From JACCZX01 sp963829995 (GTDB lineage: Bacteria; Pseudomonadota; Gammaproteobacteria; Burkholderiales; Burkholderiaceae_F), in NCBI GenBank assembly GCA_963829995.1, contig CAWHKW010000031.1, forward strand, positions 434,001 through 498,000: a DNA stretch of 64,000 nucleotides. Direction: 5' to 3'. The position numbers and the translations under genes are program-made. The notes beneath the pieces were generated by a model. It had not been told where the DNA came from. It searched no databases and saw only the letters and a program-made list of their open reading frames with translations. This document shows, piece by piece, positions 9,129 through 16,798 of this stretch (its first letter is position 1; each line of letters starts with the position of its first letter).

Positions 9129-10448
9129 CTAGGCGGCTTGCAACTGCGCGATACCGGTCGTCTCAGCGGGTGCAGCTTTCGGCTGCACTTGCTCCTGCAC
9201 AAACAACGGCAGTGCAAACAACGCCGCGTGCAACGCAGGATGGTAGTAGCGCAGCCCGCCGATGTCCCGCGCCGCTATGCGCTGTTCAATCGTGTCGGTC
9301 GAACACGCCCGTGGATCGGTCGTATCGCTTGCCACCGCCAAACACCAGAGCGAACCGTACAGCGGCACGTACAGCGACATCGGTGCGACGTGACGAAACA
9401 CCTTGCGTAGATTGGCCGCATTCTTGCTCACCGTTTCAGCCTGATACACCGGCGATCCGAGGTGCAGCGTCAGCATGCCTCCCGGCCGCAAGATGCGCTG
9501 GCACATGCGAAAGAATTGCTCCGAGTACAAGTGAAATGCCGGTGTGTCCGGGTCGGTCAGGTCGAGCACGATCATGTCGAACCGCTCGGGCGTCGACTTG
9601 ACGAACTCGAATCCGTCGCCGATCTTCACTTCGAGCCGCGGATCATCGAACGCGCCGTTGTGGATCGAACCAAGCCACTTCTTCGAAATGTCGATCACGA
9701 CTGGATCCAGCTCGGCCACCACGATGCGCTTGACGCTCGGATGCTTCAGCAGCTCTTCCGATGAGCCTCCATCGCCGCCGCCGATCACCAGTATCGACTC
9801 GGGATTCGGGTGCGACAGCGCAGCGGGGTGCGTCATGCACTCGTGATAGAAAAACTCGTCGGCTTCCGAAGTCATCATGCGGCCGTCGAGCCGAAACATT
9901 TTGCCGAACTGCTGAGTGTCAAACACCTCAACTTTTTGATACGGCGACTGGATCTGCGCCAACGTCTTGGTGGCGGTTGTGCCGTAGCCGGAATGAGCAT
10001 TCAGCCAGTCGAAAATCAGCTCGCCTTTTTCTGTCCGGCCATGGATGCCCGTTTCCTCGCCAGCCGTGCCGGAGGCCACATCGCCTCGCGTAATGCGATT
10101 GACGACTTGGCTCTTGGGCCGAAAAGCAAGCATCAACGCGGCAAAAAGCTGCTCCGCCCTGCTCGTGTTGTCGTCGGTAAAGTTGCAGACGTAAACGTCG
10201 AGCGTGACACCGTTGCGCTCGGGCCATGTATGGATAGCCAGGTGCGATTCGGCGAGCAAAAGTGTTCCCGTAATGCCACCGGCTTCGCCGTTCCATTCGG
10301 GAAATCGATGCCACGCCTGATCAACGATCGTCAGCTTCGACTCGTTGGTCGCATCACGGCACGTCTTGGAAAGTGTTTCAAGATCCGTCAAAAGCGCTGC
10401 GCTACAACTGCAGTCGAACAGATCGCCAGTCAGGTGAAGGCCATTCAT
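9129..10448 (-). CDS. speDE: Bifunctional S-adenosylmethionine decarboxylase / spermidine synthase
   Basis: This fused enzyme of 439 residues covers both steps that add an aminopropyl group in polyamine synthesis. Residues 1 to about 150 are prokaryotic SpeD: AESHLAIHTWPE contains Ser68, which should self-cleave to form the pyruvoyl group, with His73 and Cys88 in the expected places. From about residue 165 to 410 is SpeE, with the VIGGGDGGSSEELL decarboxy-AdoMet loop and VLDLTDPDTPA. The start was chosen at the ATG giving MNGLHLTGDLF because a GGGGGA ribosome site lies 8 bases upstream; the longer in-frame extension lacks family character. Such fusions are known in some bacteria. A missing stop is unlikely to explain it because the linker is open for both domains. 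Confidence 0.92.
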   Translation of the reverse strand: MNGLHLTGDLFDCSCSAALLTDLETLSKTCRDATNESKLTIVDQAWHRFPEWNGEAGGITGTLLLAESHLAIHTWPERNGVTLDVYVCNFTDDNTSRAEQLFAALMLAFRPKSQVVNRITRGDVASGTAGEETGIHGRTEKGELIFDWLNAHSGYGTTATKTLAQIQSPYQKVEVFDTQQFGKMFRLDGRMMTSEADEFFYHECMTHPAALSHPNPESILVIGGGDGGSSEELLKHPSVKRIVVAELDPVVIDISKKWLGSIHNGAFDDPRLEVKIGDGFEFVKSTPERFDMIVLDLTDPDTPAFHLYSEQFFRMCQRILRPGGMLTLHLGSPVYQAETVSKNAANLRKVFRHVAPMSLYVPLYGSLWCLAVASDTTDPRACSTDTIEQRIAARDIGGLRYYHPALHAALFALPLFVQEQVQPKAAPAETTGIAQLQAA

Positions 10449-10888
10449 CTTCGTCCCCCAGCAGGTCCGCCCTAATCGACCTGAAGCGCGACTTGCGTCG
10501 CAACCCCACGATCCGGGACTCACGCGCTGTGGCGCGGCGTGCGAGTCATGCAGCGCAAGGGTTACTTGCGTTGCCCTACTGGCTATGACGGGAGTGCTGC
10601 CTAACGGCTCGTTGCCTTCGCTCGTTCGCAATGAAAACCTGCGCTCATTTGCGTAACGAATGTCTGGCGCCCGTTGCTTCCTTTTGGTTCCGGATCGAAT
10701 TTGTAAAAGCGGCGAATCATATATGAAATCGCCGCCTACTTACCAGCACACGCAGTGTAGTTCCATCGTGCTGTGCTTGCATCTGACGCTCCCAGATGGA
10801 GACGTTGAACTCCTTTGCAAGCACCGCGCCTGCCGATAAATCCCGCGCAACGCTTTGCTACCATCCTGCGCTTTGCAGCCGCAGCCCG
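10449..10888. other. Divergent intergenic region between speDE and tkt
   Basis: This 440-base stretch with no convincing gene should hold promoters for both neighbours. Two secondary-structure candidates stand out. An 11-base stem with one mismatch at 10517-10547 (GACTCACGCGC / GCGTGCGAGTC) would lie in the speDE leader. An inverted pair GCGGCGA / TCGCCGC at 10709-10735 flanks an AT-rich centre and could be an operator. Neither matches a riboswitch I recognise. Confidence 0.4.
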
Positions 10889-12949
10889 ATGAACGACCGG
10901 TTTGTGAATAACGTCAGCGCGCCGCCCGCGTTGTCCGACCTGCCGGTAGCGCTGATGGCCAACGCGATCCGAGCGTTGGCGATGGACGCGGTCCAGCAAG
11001 CCAATTCCGGGCACCCGGGAATGCCGATGGGCATGGCGGAGATCGCCGTCGCGCTCTGGGGTCGGCACCTGTCGCATAACCCCGCGAATCCGCAATGGGC
11101 CAATCGCGACCGCTTTGTGCTTTCCAATGGTCACGGCTCGATGCTGCAGTACGCGCTGCTGCACCTAAGCGGCTACGACCTGCCGCTGCAGGAGCTGAAA
11201 AACTTCCGGCAATTGCATAGCCGTACACCGGGGCACCCCGAGCGCGGCCTGACACCGGGGGTCGAAACGACCACCGGGCCGCTCGGGCAGGGATTCGCCA
11301 ACGCAGTCGGCATGGCGCTCGCGGAAAAACTGCTCGCGGCAGAACTCAACCGCCCGGCATTCGCCATCGTCGATCACTGGACCTACGTGCTGATGGGCGA
11401 CGGCTGCATGATGGAAGGCATTTCGCACGAAGCCGCTTCGCTCGCCGGCACGTGGCAGCTGAACAAGCTGATCGCGATTTATGACGACAACGGAATCTCG
11501 ATCGACGGCGAAGTGGAACCCTGGTTTACCGACGACACGGTCAAGCGGTTCGAGGCGTACGGATGGAACGTGATCGGTCCGATCGATGGGCACGATGCCG
11601 CGGCGGTCGATCGTTCGATCGCCGACGCCAAGCGCCAGTCAACCAAGCCGACATTGATCGTTGCCAAGACGATCATCGGCAAGGGTTCTCCCGGTCGCGC
11701 CGGTACCGAAAAGGCGCACGGCGAGGCGTTGGGTGAAGCTGAAGTCAAGGCAACGCGCGCCGCACTGGGTTGGCCGCACGAGCCGTTTACCTTGCCGGAC
11801 GATGTGTACGCGGCCTGGGATGCGAAGCGCGCGGGCGCCGCTCGCGAGGGTGAATGGAGGCAGTTGTTCGATGCGTACTCCGAGCGGTACCCGCAAGAGG
11901 CGGGCGAGTTCGAGCGGCGCACCCAGGGCGAGTTGCCCGCCGCCTACTTCGCCGCGCGCGACAAGGCAATCGCTGCCGCGGCACAGAAGGGCGAATCCGT
12001 CGCGACGCGCAAGGCGTCACAGCTGGCGCTCGAAGCGCTGGCGCCCGCATTGCCTGAAATCATCGGCGGCTCGGCCGATCTGACCGGCAGCAATTTGACC
12101 AAGTGGAGCAAGGCCGGCGCGCTTCGACCCGACGCGCTCGAAGGGCGTCACATCAACTACGGCGTGCGCGAGTTCGGCATGTGCGCGATCTCGAACGGGA
12201 TCGCGGCGCACGGCGGTTTTTTGCCTTTCGCCGGCACGTTTCTGACGTTTTCCGACTACGCGCGCAATGCGTTGCGCATGGCCGCGCTGATGAAGCTGCA
12301 GGTCATCTATGTCTTTACGCACGATTCGATTGGCCTCGGTGAAGACGGGCCGACGCACCAGGCGGTCGAGCACGCGGCGACGCTGCGGCTGATTCCGAAC
12401 ATGGATGTGTGGCGGCCGGCCGATACGGTCGAGTCGCTGATCGCGTGGGCAGCCGCGATCGAGCGCAAGGACGGCCCGACCAGTTTGCTGTTCTCGCGCC
12501 AGTCGCTGCCGTTCATCGCGCGCGACGTTGATGCTGCGGCGATTGGACGCGGCGCGTACGTCATCAGCGAGGCGGCGGGCGGTATAGGCAAAGCGCGCGC
12601 GGTGCTGATCGCGACCGGCTCCGAAGTCGGCCTGGCGGCTCAGGCGCAGAAGGCGCTCGCCGAGCAGGGCGTCGCGGTGCGCGTCGTGTCGATGCCGTCG
12701 ACGACCGTGTTCGACCGGCAGGACACTCGATACAAATCTGAAGTGCTGCCTGCAGGCCTGCCGCGCGTTGCGATCGAGGCGGGCGTCACCGATTTCTGGT
12801 GGAAGTACGTGCGAGCGAGCGGCGCCGTCATCGGCATCGACCGCTTCGGCGAATCGGCACCTGCCAAGGATGTGTTCGAATATTTCGGCTTCACAGTCGA
12901 CAACGTATTGGCGACCGTCAAACAAGTGATCAACAAGGGCCTGCAGTAA
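10889..12949 (+). CDS. tkt: Transketolase
   Basis: A thiamine-diphosphate enzyme of 686 residues moving two-carbon units between sugars in the pentose phosphate (and, if present, Calvin) pathway. Family features in order are ANSGHPGMPMGMA near residue 40, the ThDP-binding GDGCMMEGISHEAASLAG...IYDDNGISIDG block, the pyrimidine-domain THDSIGLGEDGPTHQ, and a normal C-terminal domain. The ATG at 10889 gives MNDRFVNNV; an in-frame start 31 codons upstream adds residues without family character. The stop overlaps the gapA start by one base (TAATG), so the two genes are translationally coupled. Confidence 0.95.
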   Translation: MNDRFVNNVSAPPALSDLPVALMANAIRALAMDAVQQANSGHPGMPMGMAEIAVALWGRHLSHNPANPQWANRDRFVLSNGHGSMLQYALLHLSGYDLPLQELKNFRQLHSRTPGHPERGLTPGVETTTGPLGQGFANAVGMALAEKLLAAELNRPAFAIVDHWTYVLMGDGCMMEGISHEAASLAGTWQLNKLIAIYDDNGISIDGEVEPWFTDDTVKRFEAYGWNVIGPIDGHDAAAVDRSIADAKRQSTKPTLIVAKTIIGKGSPGRAGTEKAHGEALGEAEVKATRAALGWPHEPFTLPDDVYAAWDAKRAGAAREGEWRQLFDAYSERYPQEAGEFERRTQGELPAAYFAARDKAIAAAAQKGESVATRKASQLALEALAPALPEIIGGSADLTGSNLTKWSKAGALRPDALEGRHINYGVREFGMCAISNGIAAHGGFLPFAGTFLTFSDYARNALRMAALMKLQVIYVFTHDSIGLGEDGPTHQAVEHAATLRLIPNMDVWRPADTVESLIAWAAAIERKDGPTSLLFSRQSLPFIARDVDAAAIGRGAYVISEAAGGIGKARAVLIATGSEVGLAAQAQKALAEQGVAVRVVSMPSTTVFDRQDTRYKSEVLPAGLPRVAIEAGVTDFWWKYVRASGAVIGIDRFGESAPAKDVFEYFGFTVDNVLATVKQVINKGLQ

Positions 12950-13959
12950 TGACAATCAAGGTTGCGATTAACGGTTACGGCCGCATCGGCCGCAACATCC
13001 TGCGCGCGCACTACGAATCGGGCGAAAAGCACGATCTCGAAATCGTGGCCATCAACGATCTGGGCGACCCGAAAACCAACGTTCACCTGACCAAGTACGA
13101 CACCGCACACGGCCCGTTTCCCGGCACCGCTGTCGCCGACGGCGATTCGATGGTCGTCAACGGCGACCGGATTCGCGTGCTGGCGCAACGCAACCCGGCC
13201 GAGCTGCCATGGCGCGACCTCGGCGTCGATGTCGTACTCGAATGCACCGGATTTTTCACGACGAAGGAAAAAGCCTCGGCGCACCTGGCGGGCGGCGCGA
13301 AGAAAGTCATCATCTCGGCGCCCGGCGGCAAGGATGTCGACGCGACGATCGTTTACGGCGTCAACGAACGCACATTGAAAGCTGCACACACGGTGATTTC
13401 GAACGCGTCTTGCACGACCAACTGCCTGGCGCCGCTGGTCAAGCCGCTGCACGAGAAGATCGGCGTCGTCGCCGGGCTGATGACGACCATCCACTCGTAC
13501 ACCAATGATCAGGTGCTGACCGACGTCTATCACGAAGACTTGCGCCGCGCGCGCGCCGCCGCTCACAACATGATCCCGACCAAAACCGGCGCCGCGTCGG
13601 CGCTCGGCCTGGTGATGCCCGAACTAATTGGCAAACTCGACGGCTACTCGATTCGCGTGCCGACGATCAATGTCTCGATCGTCGATCTGACGTTTATTGC
13701 AGCGCGAGATACATCGGTCGACGAAGTCAACGCGATCATGCAGGCGGCGGCCGACGGCGAGTTGAAAGGAATACTCGGCGTGAATACCGCGCCGCTGGTG
13801 TCCAGCGACTTCAACCATGACTCGCGTTCGTCCATCTTCGACGCGACGCTGACCAAGGTCATCGGCCGCCTGGTCAAAGTTTCAAGCTGGTACGACAATG
13901 AGTGGGGCTTTTCAAACCGCATGCTGGACACGGCGGTTGCGCTGATGAGCGCCAAATAA
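12949..13959 (+). CDS. gapA: Glyceraldehyde-3-phosphate dehydrogenase, type I
   Basis: It interconverts glyceraldehyde-3-phosphate and 1,3-bisphosphoglycerate with NAD(P). The 336 residues contain the N-terminal INGYGRIGRN dinucleotide loop, the catalytic Cys in SNASCTTNCLAP, a conserved His in TTIHSYTNDQ, and the C-terminal WYDNEWGFSNRM. The start overlaps the tkt stop by one base. In many Burkholderiales gapA is followed directly by pgk; here about 5.6 kb containing a peptidase module intervenes. No clear terminator is visible after the stop. Confidence 0.96.
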   Translation: MTIKVAINGYGRIGRNILRAHYESGEKHDLEIVAINDLGDPKTNVHLTKYDTAHGPFPGTAVADGDSMVVNGDRIRVLAQRNPAELPWRDLGVDVVLECTGFFTTKEKASAHLAGGAKKVIISAPGGKDVDATIVYGVNERTLKAAHTVISNASCTTNCLAPLVKPLHEKIGVVAGLMTTIHSYTNDQVLTDVYHEDLRRARAAAHNMIPTKTGAASALGLVMPELIGKLDGYSIRVPTINVSIVDLTFIAARDTSVDEVNAIMQAAADGELKGILGVNTAPLVSSDFNHDSRSSIFDATLTKVIGRLVKVSSWYDNEWGFSNRMLDTAVALMSAK

Positions 13960-13999
13960 CTGCCTGGCGGATCGCTTATTTCAGTATCTAAGGCTGCCT

Positions 14000-14020
14000 C
14001 GCGGTACGCCTTTTGGCTGA
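14000..14020. repeat. 21-bp exact direct repeat, copy 1
   Basis: These 21 bases, beginning CGCGGTACGCC and ending TTTTGGCTGA, occur again identically at 16583-16603. This copy sits about 85 bases before the I9-like lipoprotein gene; the other sits about 200 bases before the second S8 peptidase gene. The surrounding bases are not alike, so this is a short conserved element rather than the edge of a duplicated block. It could be a regulator site or part of a mobile-element footprint; I do not recognise it. Confidence 0.6.
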
Positions 14021-14103
14021 CAGGCGCGTTGGTGGAATGTCGGTACCGTTGCATAGGTATTTGGCCCACTTACGCACTTGTCCACCGAGGTTGAATCCGC
14101 GCA

Positions 14104-14448
14104 ATGCATGTCGCTCGAGCGTTCGTCGCCGCTTTCTTGTTTCCGGTAGCGCTCGCCGCTTGCTCCGCGCCTGCTTCCATGACTTCCTCGGATGCTCCGG
14201 TCGTCGCAGCGATCATCGTTAAGCCCCGCATCGCTACGAGTGACTCATCGGCAGTGCTAAAGCCGATCCAAGCGGCATTGGGCGAAACAGCGGGCGTTAA
14301 GTACGTACGGCCAATGGCAGGCGATGCACATATCGTCCACCTGACTGGCCCCGCGCAGCGCGCCGACGTTCCGAAATTGGTCGAACGCGTGCGTGCCTCG
14401 GGCAATTTTGATTACGTCGAAGTCGATTCGATGCTGAAGATTCAATGA
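14104..14448 (+). CDS. Predicted lipoprotein resembling a free-standing S8 propeptide/I9 inhibitor domain
   Basis: A protein of 114 residues with a signal peptide ending in the lipobox LAAC (Cys20). The remaining part aligns by eye with the propeptides of the two S8 peptidases downstream: an N-terminal AIIVKPR matches LIVKMR, AGVKYVRPMAG matches AGVSMKSVRAMAG, and FDYVEVDSMLK matches VEYAEPDIMLK. It stops where the peptidases continue into their catalytic domains. Family knowledge says such I9 folds act as intramolecular chaperones and inhibitors. A separate copy could inhibit or help fold the neighbours in trans. This role is inference. The gene is intact, unlike the peptidases, and 36 bases precede the first peptidase. 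Confidence 0.65.
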   Translation: MHVARAFVAAFLFPVALAACSAPASMTSSDAPVVAAIIVKPRIATSDSSAVLKPIQAALGETAGVKYVRPMAGDAHIVHLTGPAQRADVPKLVERVRASGNFDYVEVDSMLKIQ

Positions 14449-14484
14449 CCAGCCGCACGCAGCCATTCGCTAAAAGGAACCGCC

Positions 14485-16511
14485 GTGGGCCGTCAGCTGT
14501 TTGTCTTGGCTGGCGCCTTCCTCGCGAGCGTCGCCTTTGCCGTGCCGTCCCCCGCTCCGAAGATGACTGCCAAACAGGCGGCGCTGAAGGGACAGGTGTC
14601 TTCGAGCGTCGCACAGCCCGAGCAAATCGTGTCGCGGCTGATCGTCAAGATGCGCAGGTCCGACGGCAAGCGAGCTGGTGCAGCCGATGTCGGCTTTGCG
14701 AATGCAGACTTTGTCGGCAACGGCAGGTGTCAGCATGAAGTCGGTGCGCGCGATGGCCGGGAGCGCGGCATTGCTTGCATTGGATGCGCCGCTACCGTTG
14801 TCGGAGAGCGAAGGCCGCAGCCGCGCGCTTGGCGAGCGATCCGTCGGTCGAGTATGCCGAGCCGGACATCATGTTGAAGAAGCTGGCCATTCCGAACGAG
14901 CCACTCTTTGACAGACGGCAATGGAATCTGTTCGCGCCCACTTCTACCTTCACGGGGCCGGTGGCAGCGGGGGCACTAAATCGGCGCCAGCTACCGGCGG
15001 CGCAAAACTGCCGCTTGCGTGGGACGTCACGACCGGGCATAGCAGTGTCGTCATTGCGATAATCGACACCGGGATCGTCAATCATCCAGGACTTGAATGG
15101 AAGTGCGAACTTCGCGGCTTTTAGTCAACGTACTGCCGAATGGCCGCTTCCTAGCTGGCTATGACTTCATTTCGGAAGCAACGTAGCTGCTGTGCCGGCG
15201 AATTTCGTCGCGAACGATGGTGACGGGCGGGATGCGGACCCTTCCGATCCGGGTGACTGGGTCACGGCTCAGGAAAAGGCGATGTACCCGTCTGTGTGTG
15301 ATGACGGAGATGCCGGAGATTCAGCAGCAGTTGGCATGGAAGTCACGTGGCGGGTATTGCTGCTGCGACGACCAACAACGCGTTGGGGGTCGCTGGCGTT
15401 GCTTGGAATGTGCGAATTTTGCCGGTGCGCGCACTGGGCAAGTGCGGTGGCGTCATTATCAGACATCGCCGAGGCGATACGCTGGGCGGCGGGCTTGCAG
15501 GTCACGGGGTTCCGACTAATCCAACCCCGGCGCAGGTAATAAATTTGAGTCTAGGTGGTGGTGATACTTGTGGTTTGACCATGCAAAGCGCAGTCACCGA
15601 AGCAATAGCAGCCGGCGCGGTAGTGGTGGCTGCTACGGGCAATGAAGCAACCAACGGCCTCATTTGCGCCTTCAAACTGCATAGGGGTCATTGCGGTAAC
15701 CGCACACACGATCAATGGCGAAAATGCTGACTACGCGAACATTGGATCGGGCGTGACTATCAGCGCGCCTGGCGGCGGTTCTCCAAGCGTACTCGGCGCA
15801 GGCGGCGAGACCGACGATCCGAACTGGTGGGGCTTTCGCATTTGGTCAACCGTGTTATTTGGCAATACCACTCGAGCGAGCACAAACGGTCAATCCTCCG
15901 GGCCTGCCTACGCCGGCTTCACTGGCACAAGTGCAGCAGCGCCTCATGTCGCTGGTGTTGCGGCCCTGGTGAAGTCCTTGCTTCCGAACGCTTCGGTGTC
16001 CGATGTTCGATCATTTCTCACTACAAACGCGCGGCCGTTTCCCAGCCAGTAGCGCGTGTGCACCCGGTGGTGCTTACGTAGGCCTATGCGGTGCCGGATT
16101 GCTCGATGCCGGCCTCGCTCCGACAATCAGAAGTTCTCCCCAAGGCATCACCGTAACTGCGGGTCAGCAAGCGAGCTTCCACGTGGGAGCCGCGGGGCTG
16201 GGGCCTTTGACATATCAATGGCAGCGAGACGGAGTACCGATTGCAGGTGCTACTAGCGCTGCTTACACGACTCCTCCGACTGTTCAGAGCGACACGGGCG
16301 CAACCTATTCGGTGACGATAACAAATCTTGTTTCAACAATCGTTAGCCCACCGGCGACACTGACGGTTGCGCAAGCCGCACCCACCGGTGGGGCACCACC
16401 GCCGACGGGTGGGGGTGGCGGTGGCGGTTCGTTGCCTCTCTGGCAGCTATGGCTGCTTGGTGCGCTTTCTTTGGTTGCGCGAAGCGCGCCCGCGTTCGTG
16501 TCATAACCTAG
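14485..16511 (+). pseudogene. S8 family serine peptidase with Ig-like domain and GlyGly-CTERM tail (many frame changes)
   Basis: This is a secreted subtilase, read by joining frames. Order: signal peptide (FVLAGAFLASVAFA), I9-type propeptide ending SVEYAEPD, catalytic domain, Ig-like domain (SYQW-type strand TYQWQRDGVPIAG) and a Gly-rich GGGGGGGSLPLWQ leading into a hydrophobic helix. The catalytic triad is visible: Asp in IIDTGIVNHP near 15065, His in WHGSHVAG near 15340, Ser in GTSAAAPHVAG near 15930. At least eight frame changes lie between 14690 and 16480. With one base added near 16480 the tail becomes Arg/Lys-rich and ends at 16511, as expected for GlyGly-CTERM. The GTG start has AAAAGGA upstream. 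It is either a decayed gene or a badly sequenced one. Confidence 0.75.
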
Positions 16512-16518
16512 CAGGTTC

Positions 16519-16547
16519 GCGGTAAGCGGATACTGAACGCTTACCGC
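16519..16547. terminator. Perfect 10-bp stem-loop after the first S8 peptidase
   Basis: The arms GCGGTAAGCG and CGCTTACCGC pair perfectly around a 9-base loop, starting 8 bases after the reconstructed peptidase stop. No T tract follows, so an intrinsic terminator is uncertain; a transcript-end stabiliser or operator are other possibilities. Confidence 0.45.
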
Positions 16548-16582
16548 TGCTAATCGGCAGCGTGTCAGTCGAAAAAAGCCCA

Positions 16583-16603
16583 CGCGGTACGCCTTTTGGC
16601 TGA
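16583..16603. repeat. 21-bp exact direct repeat, copy 2
   Basis: Identical to 14000-14020. It lies in the 294-base gap between the two S8 peptidases, which otherwise holds the stem-loop at 16519-16547 and no recognisable gene. The promoter of the second peptidase is presumably in the remaining roughly 195 bases. Confidence 0.6.
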
Positions 16604-16798
16604 TCGCCACGTGAGTCTCGGCGACGACGTCTTCACGTAAGCTCGTTTCACTTGTTGCGTGTCAGTTCAACGCCTTGCGATCTCTGAGCACTCGCTCGCA
16701 CGCGTACCGGATTTCGGTCTTAATCGAGCGATTGCGAGCGTTAGGCGCATTCAATATCTGACACTTGCGATGGCTGAAACTTTGCGAGAGGAACTGCC

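Noticed and set aside
9129..10448. Assembly fusion of separate speD and speE genes
   Set aside because: Both domains are complete and in frame with a plausible linker, and this fusion type is known in other bacteria.
10449..10631. N-terminal extension of the SpeDE protein
   Set aside because: No similarity to SpeD; a good GGGGGA ribosome site precedes the ATG at 10448.
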